Notes: generated by a model not told the origin, from the sequence alone. DNA of 64,000 nucleotides from Chrysogorgia sp. JL179-B06 (GCA_035772405.1 JAYKKM010000134.1:158501-222500); one strand, 5' to 3'. Shown: positions 10,386 through 22,375, counted from the stretch's first letter. Numbers and translations: made by a program.

Positions 10386-11568
10386 AGTTTTGTAAAAACA
10401 CTTCGGTTCTTAGTGTTAGGACTAACTTACACTGGGCTAACTTACACTGTGTTATTTTAGATTAATTAAATCCGTCCAGTCCGCGCATGTGTGATATTTC
10501 AAACGTGCGGGACTCCATTTGTCAACAAACTTCAACGGAATAGATTTTCGACAGTTCGAAAGCGAGTATTCGTCAAGGTGGCGAAGGCGCGAGTGGAAGT
10601 TAAATATATTATCCACGAAGTCATTTAACAAATTCGAACAATTTAAATCGGTCGTAACATAAAACAATTTGGTTATTTTGTTCACATGCACTGTGACCAA
10701 TTAACAATTGGTTGTGACCAATTAACAATTGGTTTAAATAACCAATTTATATATGGTTGTAACCAATTCGTTTGGTTATTTCAACCGTTTTGAATTGGTT
10801 GCAACCAATTTAAACGGTTGTTTCAACCGGTCGTTTTTTACAGTGCAGTAACACCCTCAGAAAATCTTTATAAATTAAAGGAAATTCAACGACTATAAAC
10901 ACACGAAACATTATCACTGCACTTACCAAAATAAAAACGCTTATACGCCGTAAAAGCTATTCCATGTCCATATTATAAAAGGTAATGCGTACTTTTAAGA
11001 TTTAGTTTCACTTTAATTTTAACCTTGCTTGTAGTTGTAATAATGCAGACAAGGTCGTTTAGCAATGATTAAAAATGGCTAGCTTCTGTGGTACTTTAAC
11101 TAGTAACGATCTCTTGACTCGCCATGGCCATGGGACTTCAAATCGCAGCGAAACTCGTCAGAGAGCTTTATGATGTAATCGAACGCTCGATCCTTTTTCG
11201 ATCGGGAGCTAAATCGAAGGCTCGATTATGCCGTGGGACCAAAGGATGCTCTTCTGAAATGGAGGTTTTGTTAAACCTCTTTCCAAAGGTTCTGGCTTTT
11301 GTTATTGTCTCGTCCAGATCCAAATAATAGAGCCCCTATGAGAAATCGAGTTCTTCATGTAATAATTTCATATAAACTCTCGTTCGATTTCTTTGTTTAA
11401 TTGCAGTGGTCGTATGTTACCTGTTAAACCGCCAACAGGCAAACCTGGTCCTCTCTTCTGCGTCTACGTGTCCAATAGTGCCGTGATTTCGTTGTGTGTC
11501 AGCGGCACTACAATGTTTACTGGATCAAAATGTATATACCTTTTTTTAGCATGCATATGGATGCTATG
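10386..11568. other. Non-coding region with a palindromic AACCAATT cluster
   Basis: Apart from the cluster listed at 10690-10842, no gene or repeat could be supported. A modestly GC-richer patch at about 11100-11300 has an open frame with no recognisable features. Confidence 0.4.
10690..10842. repeat. Cluster of AACCAATT / AATTGGTT motifs
   Basis: At least eight occurrences of AACCAAT or ATTGGTT in both orientations within about 150 bp, giving stacked short palindromes. It ends at an AACCGGTCG block. This could be the subterminal region of a transposon whose other end was not located. Confidence 0.7.
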
Positions 11569-11569
11569 T

Positions 11570-12101
11570 TAAAGAGACATTCCACACCCAAAAAAACAAG
11601 TGCTGCTTAAATGAAAGTTCTTTGTCGTCTTACATGATAATGGGTATTAGTTTTCTTCTAATCGTTTTAATTTTAGAGAAATTTGGTATTGTTTATCGTA
11701 TTTTGGTAAATTGAAGGTGGCCATTTTTGTTCTGATTGCGGGAAAATGCGGTCGCACCCATTCATTTATGACGTCATTGAGTTATAGAAACACTAAAGAA
11801 AGAAACCTATCACAATAGCATGACAATAACGTGGTTTTGGTCTATTGTACAGGGTTTCTATTCACGCTATTGTGAAGGATTTATTTTCAAAGTGTTTCTG
11901 TCACTCAATGACGTCAAACATTAATGAAGCGACCGCATTCGCCTGCAATCAGAACAAAAATGGCGGCCTTCAATTTACAAAAATACGATAAACAAGATTT
12001 TTTTTAAAACTATAAAGGTTAGAAGAAAACTAATACATTCTCATGTAAGACGAGAAATAACTTTCATTTAAACAACACTTGTTTTGGGGTGGAGTGTCCC
12101 C
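11570..12101. mobile_element. MITE with about 90-bp inverted repeats (family B)
   Basis: The left arm (AAAGAGACATTCCACACCC, continuing past GTCTTACATGA and GTATTAGTTTTCTTCTAA) is mirrored by about 12005-12101. A further inner pair (CAATGACGTCA context) lies at 11770 and 11905. TTAA abuts the left end. Non-coding. Confidence 0.85.
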
Positions 12102-12879
12102 ATAAGAAATAACAAAAGACGTGTCGCTGCGCGTGTAAAACACGAGATGATAAACGAGTGTTTTGTTAGCTTCTTGAGTGCCGTACGAGATGATAGCCGA
12201 GTATTTTACTGGCTTGTCGAGTGCTGTTACAACTCGATAATCACACAGCGAATAAGTTTTTTATTTATTTTATAAAATAATATCTTTAAATCGTCAATAA
12301 AGTCAAGACTTAAAATACAGATTTAGCTGTCTGGCGGGAGACCTTGTTACCATCTAGCGCCACGCTTGGCTTCGTACAACACTTTGGCGATCTTCGCGAT
12401 GAAAATGTACTCAAAGTTGCAGTTAAAACATTCCGCATGTTAGCAACTTCATTAGACTTATATCCAGATATTCCTTGACTTTCTTTTTTAATTAAAACCG
12501 CTTACAATTCGTCAAAAACGACAACATCTGCTCGAAGTATCACGTCAGCGTGTCATTATCGACATATAAAATCACGCACGTTCGGTCCAGTAGCCAATCA
12601 GAGTGCGTGTTGTCGTTCATTTACTTCCGGTTATTTTATAATTCATCGCTAAATAGGTCTTCAAAATAAGGTTTCCGCTAGGAGAGTGAGAACCAATTGC
12701 TTGATTGTTAGCATGAGTGCTAGCATAAGGGTTTGAAAACTAACCATAATCCAATATCAAACCATTATCCTAACCCTAATCCTCATGTTAATCTGCATAC
12801 TAACCTTTATAACAACTCTAGAACCATTTATAGATACTCTTTTTTATCAACTTTGATCCTAGCTTGTTTGACCTGGAGG
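12102..12879. other. Non-coding stretch
   Basis: Mixed sequence with no supported gene. A short run near 12745-12790 of CTAACC-like units is weakly telomere-like but irregular. Confidence 0.4.
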
Positions 12880-13796
12880 AAGGAGAGTTGAGATAATTTT
12901 CATACAAACTCTTGTGTGCCAAGTCCCATCGACTCACATCCTTGTTTGACCAGGAGCAAGAAGAGTCTAAACAACTCTGATACAAACTTTTGTCTACCAA
13001 CTCTCATCAACTTCCATCCTTGACAGGAGCAAGAAGAATCAAAACAACTGTCATACAAACACTTGTCTACCAACTCTCATCGACTGTCATACCTTGTTTG
13101 ACCAGGAGGAAGTGGCGAGTCAAAACAGTTGGATCAGGAGCAGGGAGAATCAAAACAACTCTCATATACTCGTGTTTACCAACTCTCATCAACTCACATC
13201 CTTGTCTAATCAGGAGTAAGGAGAGTTGAAACAACTCTCATACAAATTATTGTCTACCAACTCTCATTGACTCTGATCCTTGTTTGACAGGAGCAAGAAG
13301 AATCAAAACGACTGTCATACAAACTCTTGTCTACCAACTCTCATCGACTCTCATACCTTGTTTGACCAGGAGGAAGAGGAGAGTTAAAACAGTTGGATCA
13401 GGAGCAGGGAGAATCAAAACAACTCTCATATACTCGTGTTTACAAACTCGCATCAACTCACATCCTTGTCTAATCAGGAGTAAGGAGAGTTGAAACAACT
13501 CTCATACAAATTATTGTCTACCAACTCTCATTGACTCTCATCCTTGTTTGACAGGAGCAAGAAGAATCAAAACAACTGTCATACAAACTCTTGTCTACCA
13601 ACTCTCATCGACTCTCATACCTTGTTTGACCAGGAGGAAGAGGAGAGTTAAAACAGTTGGATCAGGAGCAGGGAGAATCAAAACAACTCTCATATACTCG
13701 TGTTTACCAACTCTCATCAACTCACATCCTTGTCTAATCAGGAGTAAGGAGAGTCGAAACAACTCTCATACAAACTATTGTCTACCAACTCTCTTT
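12880..13796. repeat. 264-bp satellite, left block
   Basis: Three full units, about 13016-13279, 13280-13543 and 13544-13796, are nearly identical and are preceded by diverged partial units. Each is built from shorter sub-repeats with CAACTCTCAT and GACCAGGAG motifs. Because 264 is divisible by three, each unit shows the same open frame, but this is a consequence of periodicity and not a gene. Confidence 0.92.
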
Positions 13797-15128
13797 GTGA
13801 CCCTCCACGCGAAAACATAGCTTAACGCTTTTCCGTTTAAACGGCCAAAAAAGCGGACGGCGAACGGATGACAAACGGCTTGTAAAAGCGTTCGAACGGT
13901 TTCGAAAAACGTTCGAACGGTTTCGCAAACTAACTAAACGGGTAACAACAGGAGGTCGAACAGTTAATGACAGGCGTTCGAACGGATAATAACAGGCGTT
14001 CGAACGGTTGACCACAACTAACGGCTAACTAAACGACTAACAAACCCGTTCGAACGGCTAACGTAACCGTTCGAACGGCTAAAGTGAAACCGTTCGAACG
14101 GCTAACGAAACCATTTGAACGGTTAACAACGGTTCGAACGGCTAACGAAACCGTTTGAACGTTCTGTTAATAATTTTGAACATTTTATCAAACCATTCGA
14201 ACGGAAAACTGTCAAATTTCATAGTTTCCCAGCAGCAGAAAAGACCAGAGAACGCGGGGAAGTTTGGATCATGCTGTATTGCTGTCGCGATTGTTCCGGA
14301 AGGACAGCTATGGGGATCATGCGAAAAATGTCAATTGCGCATCAATAATCTTTATGTAGACTAGTTGAAATCGTTCGAATGATATAAAATTATTCCTTGT
14401 CACATTTTGCTTATAGTTTTGCGTAAATCTTTGCTTATAAGGCGTTCGAACGCTTTGGGGAAGCCATTCGAACGCCGTTAGAACGGTTTCAGTTAGCGAT
14501 AAGGAATTGCGTCCAATGTATTAGTTAACCGCAATTCGTCAAATGAAGTGAGCGGTCTGTGTTGGCAACAACAAACATAATCTCATAGGCATTACGTTAG
14601 AGATGTCTTCCCGTGTTCTCACACATATCAAGCCGCACACAGCCTAGTTAGCTTGTCATTGGCGTTCGACCAAACTCTTTATTCTTACGCCTATAACTGA
14701 ACCATTATGCGCTCGTCATAATCCGGTTTGAATTCGTGTATACAATGTAAACCCGATTGAACGCTCGCGCTAATAGCCCTTTGAACGGTTTCAGTTAAAC
14801 GTTTTAGCGAACACTGAACGACATGAAAATGCCGTTTCCCTATACCGTTCGGTAAGGCTTTCGAACGCTTTAAGAAACCGTTTGAACGGTTTGATACCGT
14901 TCGAACGGCTAACCGTTCGAACGGTTTCAGTTAGCCGTTCGAACGGTTAATAACAGGTACCGAACGTTTAATAACAGGCGTTCGAACGCTCTGTTAATAA
15001 TTTTACACGTTTTATCAAACCGTTCGAACGGCTTCTTAAAGCGTTCGAACGCTTACCAAACGGTAAGCGAACGGTATTTTCATGCCGTTCGCTCAAGCGT
15101 TAAGGTACGTTTTCGCGTGGAGGGTCAC
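13797..15128. mobile_element. 1.33-kb inverted-repeat element dense in TTCGAA-centred palindromes
   Basis: The ends are perfect inverted repeats (GTGACCCTCCACGCGAAAAC and its complement) and interrupt the 264-bp satellite, which resumes at 15129. Both subterminal zones (13880-14190 and 14440-15060) carry at least a dozen copies of CGTTCGAACG, often as AACCGTTCGAACGGCTAAC. The centre is ordinary sequence with no transposase. I see no clear target duplication. The arrayed palindromes look like protein-binding sites for a transposase supplied elsewhere. Confidence 0.85.
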
Positions 15129-15420
15129 CTATTGTCTACCAACTCTCATACAAACTATTGTCTACCAACTCCCATTAACTGTTATCCTTGTTTTACCAGG
15201 AGAAGAGGTGTTGAAACAACTCTCATACTCTTGTCTATCAACTCTCATACAAACTCTCATCCTTGTTTAACCAGGAGCAATGAGAGTCGAAGCAACTCTC
15301 ATACAAACTCTTGTCTACCAACTCTCATCAGGAGCAAGAAGATACGAAACAACTGTCAAACAAACTCTTGTCTATCAACTCTCATACAAACTCTCATCCT
15401 TGTTTGACCAGGTGCAAGAA
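15129..15420. repeat. 264-bp satellite, right block
   Basis: Continues the same sub-repeats (GTCTACCAACTCTCAT, TTGACCAGG) beyond the inserted element, more diverged than the left block. Confidence 0.85.
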
Positions 15421-15544
15421 TATTTCACGGCTTATAAAACGCATTTAAAACTGAAATTATGTCGAGCGGTCTGTACGAGCGGTCCGTATGGGCTCATATG
15501 GACCGCTCGTTAGACAATCAGAAAGCAGGATTTAGTAGGATACG

Positions 15545-15952
15545 GACAGGAAAATAAATAACTGTACTTCTCCTTTAATAACTTCTCCTTTATTAACTTC
15601 TCCGTTAATAACTTTACTATACTACATAAAGTTAAAGTGGAACTGTACCCAAAAATATAAATAACTGTACTTCTCTTTTAATAACTTCTCCTTTAATAAC
15701 TTTACTACATAAAGTTAAAGGGAAACTGTACCCAAAAATATAAATAAATGTACTTCTCTTTTAATAACTTCTCCTTTAATAACTTTACTACATAAAGTTA
15801 AAGGGGAACTGTACCCAAAAATATAAATAACTGTACTTCTCTTTTAATAACTTCTCCTTTAATAACTTTACTACATAAAGTTAAAGGGGAACTGTACCCA
15901 AAAATATAAATAAATGTACTTCTCCTTTAATAACTTTACTAGATAAAGTTAT
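15545..15952 (+). repeat. About 86-bp tandem repeat containing a MITE end
   Basis: Five tandem units share AACTGTACCCAAAAATATAA and TTAATAACTTCTCC. The AACTGTACCCAAAA part equals the terminal repeat of the MITE that starts at 15953, so the array seems to have grown from the transposon end. Confidence 0.85.
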
Positions 15953-16416
15953 AAGGGGAACTGTACCCAAAAAAACCAAAACTTTTAAATAAAAGACCTT
16001 TAAGCATAATGTTTAGAAATGTTAATAGTTTTACGGTATCTGCTCTTGTACTCGAGAAATAACGTTTTTATTCTCGTTCTGTATGCTTCTGGACGCTACC
16101 ATTTTAGAGTTTGCTCGACGGCTCAGACTCAATGTACAGCGGGAATTTATTTTCAATTTTGACGTAATTGATCCTAGGAACAAAACACAAGCACTCAATG
16201 ACGTCAAAATTGAAAAGAAAACACCCGCTGAACATTGAGTCTGAGCCGTCGAGAAAACTCTAAAATAGCGGCGTCCAGAAGCATACACTACGAGAATGAA
16301 AACGTTATTTCTCGAGTACAAGAGCGGATACCGTAAAACAATTAACATTTCTAAACATTATACTAAAAGGTATTTTATTTAAAAGTAATTTCTTTTTTTT
16401 ACTACAGTTTCCGTTT
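15953..16416. mobile_element. MITE with about 200-bp inverted arms (family C)
   Basis: The left end AAGGGGAACTGTA is mirrored by TACAGTTTCCGTTT at the right. The long arms share AATAACGTT, TGCTTCTGGACGC and TGACGTCAAAATTGAAAA. A related copy lies at 25203-26680. No coding. Confidence 0.88.
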
Positions 16417-16614
16417 AATAGAAAAGTAAATGAATAACATGAATATCAACGTCCTTCGAGCGTGTTTTTAAACTTATGTTCGTGGTCCATCTTGTTTTAA
16501 TATCACGTTTTTTTGCACGACGCACCTCTAATAATATCTCAGTATTTGGTAACTTTATCCTTGTCATTTAACGATACAGGGACGATCGTCAAGCTCATAT
16601 CCTCAGAAAAGTTT

Positions 16615-16700
16615 GCTGTGTCCCGGACAGGAATCGAACCTGTAACCTTCTGATTGCCTGTGAGACGCTCCAACATGCATTGAGCTACCGGTCTGACAGC
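16615..16700 (-). repeat. tRNA-derived SINE (family 2), minus strand
   Basis: On the minus strand a tRNA-like A-box region (TAGCTCAATG, damaged) and a B box (GGTTCGATTCC) are followed by family-specific text found again at 16865, 22376, 49948 and 50534. Confidence 0.7.
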
Positions 16701-16864
16701 GAAGGTTACAATGATGTACTGGTTCGATTGATATGATGTACTGCCTATGCGGCAGTCACTATATATATATATCCGTAATGCTTGGATGTGTTAATAATGT
16801 ATACACTGCTGTTGTGAATGTGGGAGAGCCTGGAGTAGACAGACGATCGTCAAGCTCATATCCG

Positions 16865-16950
16865 CAGACAGGAGTCCCAGACAGGAATAGAACCTGTAAC
16901 CTTCTGATTGCCGGTGAGACGCTCTAACCATTGATCTGCCGAGACTCAGA
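16865..16950 (-). repeat. tRNA-derived SINE (family 2), second copy
   Basis: Same tRNA-like head as at 16615 with B box GGTTCTATTCC. Its body (ATGATGTACTG and ACACTGCTGTTGTGAATGTG) is shared with other copies of this family. Confidence 0.7.
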
Positions 16951-17111
16951 TAGAGATTGAAGGTTACAATGATGTACTGCTTCGATTGATATATGTACTG
17001 CTTATCACTATACATCAGTAATATTTGGATGTGTTAATCCCCTCGCTAGCGAGGTCGCGAAGCGAGGGTGATAATCTCGCCGTGGCAGCATTCCATTTCT
17101 CACGAATAGTT

Positions 17112-17320
<209 letters not shown>

Positions 17321-17449
17321 CCACACATGGTAGGACCAACTCGATCCTTATAAGCAAGTAAAAGGAGTTTTGGGTGATCCGTTTGAGTCTGACCATATTT
17401 GAGCAGAGAAATGCTAGCGGCCATTATCGATTTGTGATCAGAAGAACTA

Positions 17450-17822
17450 CATAAAGAGGTTTTTACGAAGGGCATAAACGTTCGCGTAAAACAACAGGTA
17501 CGTGTATTATGTATTTAGACTCGCTAATTCCAAATCTGTTTTCAGAATTGAAATTGGTAAAATATTGATCGAGATAACGTATACAGTTTATTGTATGTAA
17601 TTTGCGTATATGTATACACTATTGATATATGCTGGATATTTGTGTATAAAGTGTTCGGGTATTCTACGATTTAAAGATATATGTATATATACTAATAATA
17701 GGTTTAATAATATATTATAATAGGTTTGTGTGTTATGTATTTACACTCGCTAATTCCAAATCTGTTTTCATAATTGAAAACGGTTAAATATTGATCGAGA
17801 TAACGTTCAAAACGAGGGATAG
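17450..17822 (+). repeat. Two direct copies of a dispersed repeat
   Basis: About 17495-17590 and 17728-17822 share TATTTAGACTCGCTAATTCC-like text and ATTGATCGAGATAACG. A third copy with the upstream flank is at 21713-21845. Class unknown. Confidence 0.7.
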
Positions 17823-18027
17823 GTGACAAAGCCCTAAAAGGTCGCTTATAAGCTTGCTTATACGCTATAAAGCTTGCTTATAAAGCTTGCTTATGACCAT
17901 GGGTTGTTTTATAACGCAGCCAATGGTCTCGTTATTCCTATATGCTACCAGCAATCTTTTATTACATAATATACGACAATTTTATTATAGTATATAAAAT
18001 ATGTTTGTTAACAGGTTGTTTAACCAA

Positions 18028-18560
18028 TTAAAGGGAAATGGCAATAAAAATTATGTTTATCTTATTTGAAAGAACTTTTAAAATGATATATCAAGACCTT
18101 TTACAGATTTTACATATCGTTCTTGGTTCTGTAAATATTTCACTTCTTTTTAACAAAGAACATTGAACATTCCGCCATCTTGGATATGCATAACCATCCT
18201 TGGATATGCGTGACGCCACAACCAGGGTAGAAATGTTTTTTATATCAGCAATTATCGAGTCATTATAGATGCTAAATCGTAGTTGTTTTGGGTGTTGTAT
18301 ACTTTTAATGAAGTAGCAATCTATTTGAACGCATTCCACTGATATTTGGGCAATTATTTACAACTTTTAGAATGTTTACCCTGGTTTTGACGTCACTTAA
18401 TTAGATCTAATTATAAAACAAGATGGCGGATTGCAGATATTTTTGTTCACAGATATTTCAAAAATTAAGGAAGTTACGGGGAAATTTTAAAAGCTTCATA
18501 TATTATTTTAAATGTTCTTTCAAATGAGACGAAGAAATTTTTATTGCCATTGCCCTTTAA
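18028..18560. mobile_element. MITE with about 80-bp inverted repeats (family D)
   Basis: The left end TTAAAGGGAAATGGCAATAA is mirrored at the right by TTATTGCCATTGCCCTTTAA. The arms continue through a TTTGAAAGAAC block. TTAA lies at both ends. Inner arms carry ATTGC, ATGGCGGA and TGACGTCA-type pieces. The TTTGAAAGAACA block recurs in the MITE at 47323, so these families are related. Confidence 0.85.
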
Positions 18561-19368
18561 TGTTTAGTTTGATTATTCACTCAGCTTTGCAGCTGTCGCG
18601 AAGGTTAGTTAATGGTTAATTTTAACCCTGAAGATGACATTGTAGTCTAAAATTACGTTTGGTAGTCTAAAATTACGTTTGGTAGTTTTTAAACTTTTAA
18701 CCTGCGTGTAAGACATATTATGAAGCGAACATTATGATGTATTTATTATATGTATATCCATGTCTCATCTATTTTAAGGCACATGCCACACCGGTTTGTG
18801 GTCTGAAAAATACGATTCATGTAAATCCACTTGTAACCAGAAGTGATACAGAAGTGAGGTTGTATAGGAAGATACTAGATGCAACTTTTGCTGATATGAG
18901 GGACCAAATATTTTAACTATCTGCTGCTTCTGACCTTCTTGTGATAGCCAGTCAATCTTGAAATCACCACATATTATGCAATACTCTTGGGTAAATTTAT
19001 CTAATAAACCAGTTCGTGATGTCCACTGCGCGTCAAAATGATGAGTTCTGCGTGAGCTCTCAGAGCGTCGAATCTCCGCTATAGGCGGAAAATAAAATTT
19101 TCCTTTTCCTTTGTTATGTGAGATATCGCGTGGAACTAATTTTTAGAAAAGACAAAAGGAAAAGTCGAGTACAGTACGAGGACAGAATATGAGTATGCGG
19201 GCACAGAAGCGTTGCTGAGCGCACGGCCCGAGCTTGCCAGTTGCTCCATATTGTAAACACTGTACTGCAATTCATTTATGAGTGATATGCCAAATAAAAG
19301 AAAATATAACCTATTCAAATGTTGTGAAATATAGTTGTAAATCTATATAGTTGTAAGCTCTAATCAGC
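18561..19368. other. Non-coding flank upstream of the LINE
   Basis: Contains a short direct duplication of GTAGTCTAAAATTACGTTTG at about 18642-18687. The rest has no supported feature and may include degraded LINE sequence. Confidence 0.4.
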
Positions 19369-20427
19369 ATGATTCACAAATGGTCAGAAGCAACAGATGG
19401 TACTGGGGCAGCTGTACGTGTACTTGTACTCGACTATCGTAAAGCCTTTGACTTTATCGACCACCAAATCCTCGCAAATAAAATACGGCAAATAAACCTA
19501 CCACCTTCCATCATCAACTGGATCCTAGATTTCTTAATGTTCAGATTTCAACGCGTCAAATTATCCAGAAAGCATTTCTCCGACTGGGGTACAGTTCCTT
19601 CCGGCGTACCTCAAGGAACGAAGCTCGGTCCATGGCTTTTCATTTTAATGATCAACGATCTGAGGCTACCCGGTTTTGATTTGTGGAAATATATTGACGA
19701 CACGACAATATCAGAAGTTGTGCCGAAAAACTGTTCGAGTACAATTCAAAGAGCTGCCACGAAAGTTGAAAAATGGTCTGCCGACAACAAATTCCAACTG
19801 AATATTTCCAAGTGTAAAGAATTGACATTTCAGTTTACCAAACACCAACAAGGTTTTCCTGCCACTACCATCAACAACAACCCGTTAGATCTTGTTAACC
19901 ACGTCAAGATTCTCGGTCTTACCATCAGTATTGACCTAAAATGGAACGAACACGTCTCTAACATTATTAAAAAGGCAAATAAACGCATTTATTTTATAAT
20001 CCAGCTTAAACGTGCCAAAGTTCCTTCCACTGAAATTATCAAATTTTATTCCACCTGTGTTAGACCCCTCTTGGAATACAGTAGCGAAGTGTTTCACTTT
20101 TCATTACCTAAGTACCTCAGCAACGCCATCGAGAGGGTGCAAAAGAGAGTTATATCTATTGTATTCCCTGGAATACATTATGAAGAAGTTTTGACCTCTG
20201 CAGGTCTCTACTCTCTAAGTGAACGAAGAGAAAAAGCATGTTTTGTGCTTTTCGGTGATATTGCAAGTAACCCTGAGCACAAATTATCAAATCTCCTACC
20301 TCCGCAAGCCAAAATCAAGTACAATCTGAGGAAGTCAAGAATTTTTAAACAATTTAAGGTTAAAACAAATAGATTCAAACACTCATTCTTCCCAGCCTGT
20401 CTTCAAGCGAAAGAATTTCAACACTAA
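19369..20427 (+). pseudogene. 5'-truncated LINE reverse transcriptase (CR1/L2- or Jockey-like)
   Basis: An intact frame of 352 codons covers the palm and thumb of a non-LTR reverse transcriptase. It shows LDYRKAFDFIDH (motif A), SGVPQGTKLGPWLF (motif B), KYIDDTTISE (catalytic motif C) and LGLTIS, followed by a long helical thumb and C-terminal tail ending at TAA. The endonuclease domain and RT fingers are absent, as expected of 5' truncation during target-primed insertion. The remaining frame has no stop, so the insertion is fairly young. The first ATG is only the first inside the fragment and is not a true start. Clade assignment is by motif style and tail only. Confidence 0.88.
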
Positions 20428-20622
20428 CTTTTGATACATAGAACTTTTTTAATTAACGATTTTTATGAAATGAAGTCCTTGATAGATAACAAATTGTATA
20501 TACTTATTTTTAAAATTTTAGATTATGTAATTATCCCTGTAAATTTAGAACATGTAATTCAGCTTTTTAGCTGCAAAGTGTTTTTAGTAATAAACATATC
20601 TATCTTATCTATCTATCTATAA
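20428..20622 (+). repeat. LINE 3' UTR and (TCTA)n tail
   Basis: About 170 bp after the RT stop codon, ending in TATCTATCTTATCTATCTAT at about 20597-20622. A tetranucleotide microsatellite tail is typical of CR1/L2-group LINEs and gives the 3' boundary of the insertion. Confidence 0.8.
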
Positions 20623-20959
20623 GCTATTGATCACAACAGTTAGTCCTTCAAATGCAAGGAACAGTGGGTGATTTTATAAATATTGATCGAAACGCAAAGT
20701 TGTCAAGTCAAGCGACGATTTATATTTAGAAACGTAAACACTGAAGTAAAACAGAATCAGGGAGCAATTGTGCCTGAAACCTATATGAGAATAGAAACCA
20801 TTCTAAGACACACCAGTTTGGAAAGAACGGAGAGGGAGGCCAGAAATTACAAAGCCGTGAGCTAGAACTATTCGATAATATTAAGTCTTCTAGAATCAAG
20901 TAAGGGATAGATGTTACTTCGTGTACCGGGACACAGAAATTTGCATGAGTAAAATTTTA

Positions 20960-21100
20960 GTTAGCACTGTATAGAAAGGGCTCGTTCTTTAAAAATCCCG
21001 TTTATTTTATCTATAATAGGTTTAATTCATAAATTGGAGAACTTCAGGACAAAAATAAATTGGATTTTTTAAAGAACGAATCAGTTCTACACAGTGCTAA
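20960..21100. mobile_element. Short foldback MITE, about 140 bp
   Basis: TTAGCACTGTATAG followed by CGTTCTTTAAAAA at the left is inverted at the right (AAAGAACG then CTACACAGTGCTAA). Confidence 0.75.
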
Positions 21101-21712
21101 ATTTCTAAGAGCCGCTAGGTCAGTAGGAACAGAATACCAGTAACGCTTATACTCTTAAATAGTCATTAAACCGTGTCAAATTGTTGAAAATTGTCATAAT
21201 AGAATTGCTTCGTTCTTTAAAATTACATTACTCTAGGTTTAACTAAAAGTTATTAATAAATTCGATTTCACATTCTTGATTTATGTCAGTAAATTTAAGT
21301 TAAAAAGTTGACGGATATTCCATAATCGCTCCTCCGTCTCGCCAGACTCGCTCGTCTAGCTTGCTAAATTATAATTATCTTCATATATTTAAAACAATAT
21401 ATTTCTGAATTTTGAATAATAATATGTAATTCATCTTAGAATTTACATATCATGACCAGTTATCATGGCCTTCTTCGCCACTACAAAATACTGAAAGCTC
21501 GAGAAAACGCTTGTTATCGTGTGGGCATATACGTCTGGTTCAATGCTAAACACATTGGAAATTGATCATCTTAACGCTGACCTTATCATTTGACGCAGAC
21601 GCGAACGCCGAGGCTATAGCAATTATAGCTCTTCTGCACAACGTGCAGGATATATACGACGAGGCGCGGTTGGGTCGGGCTGGCTGATTGCCGAATAAAT
21701 TTTAAGTACATA
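21101..21712. other. Non-coding stretch
   Basis: AT-rich with no supported feature. Confidence 0.4.
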
Positions 21713-21845
21713 AACCGTTTTTACGAATGGTATGCACGTTCTCGTAATATAGGAGACACGTACGTTAAGTATTTAGACTCCGTAATTCCAAAACTGTTTT
21801 CAGAATTGCAATCGAGTAAATATTGGCCGAGATAGCGTTCAAAAT
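21713..21845 (+). repeat. Third copy of dispersed repeat (see 17450)
   Basis: Matches 17452-17590 with scattered changes, including TTTTTACGAA near its start and GCGTTCAAAA at its end. A poly-G run follows at about 21944-21962. Confidence 0.7.
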
Positions 21846-22144
21846 CTACATACGACGAACCGGCTTTTAAGGATTTGTTATCGACAGACGCGGTCTGGGC
21901 ACTGGGGACCATGTATGGGGAAAAGAAACACTCGCGGTGGGGTGGGGGGGGGGGGGGGGGGGTGGTTAGCGGTAGAAAAGGCGGGCGATGGGATTATTGC
22001 GAATTCGTATTTCTAGTATATATATACACTGCTGTAGTGAATGTGGGAGAGCTTGAAATATGGTGAAATATTTGATAATGCTTATAGTAAAATTCCAGTT
22101 GAATCTTGGAATTTGTGTGATCTTTCTGTTTTTGTTCTATTAAG

Positions 22145-22302
22145 ATATGGGATATTCGATCTTCTCCAGCAAAATGCATCAAGACCATTGTATCTGCTGG
22201 CGTAACCAGTGACGCAACTATCAATGATCTCACAGTCAACCATTCCGGAACACACGTGTTTGCAGCGAATGGAAATACTGTTAAAATATGGGATTTGAAT
22301 AA
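22145..22302 (+). CDS. Internal exon of a WD40 protein, KIF21-kinesin-like
   Basis: An exon of 158 bp is bounded by a pyrimidine-rich tract ending in AAG and by the donor GTAAGT. It encodes one WD40 blade: IWDIRSSPAKCIKTIVSAG, then TINDLTVNHSGTHVFAANGN and KIWDLNK. The pattern (SAG, INDLTVNHSGT, a xxAAxGNxVxIWDL strand) resembles the C-terminal WD40 domain of KIF21-type kinesins more than generic WD40 proteins. That family is a microtubule plus-end motor with a C-terminal beta-propeller. The frame is clean. It ends in phase 2, matching the next exon at 22678. The rest of the gene must lie outside the window or in exons I did not recognise. Confidence 0.75.
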
Positions 22303-22375
22303 GTAAGTTATTTCATGTCTTTTAAATTATATTGATAAAGTACGTATCAATATTCCAGTATAACTTAGGACGCTT

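Noticed and set aside
12745..12800. Telomere-like CTAACC repeats
   Set aside because: Only a few irregular units mixed with other sequence; not a TTAGGG array.
12990..13820. Three similar open frames of 69-90 codons repeated every 264 bp
   Set aside because: They arise because the satellite period is divisible by three; no conserved protein features and no substitution pattern of coding sequence.
12880..15420. Regularly spaced repeats that could suggest a CRISPR array
   Set aside because: Units are long, contiguous and satellite-like with no unique spacers, and the genome is eukaryotic.
20683..20865. 60-codon open frame after the LINE tail
   Set aside because: No domain, no neighbours of the same kind, and length within chance for this sequence.
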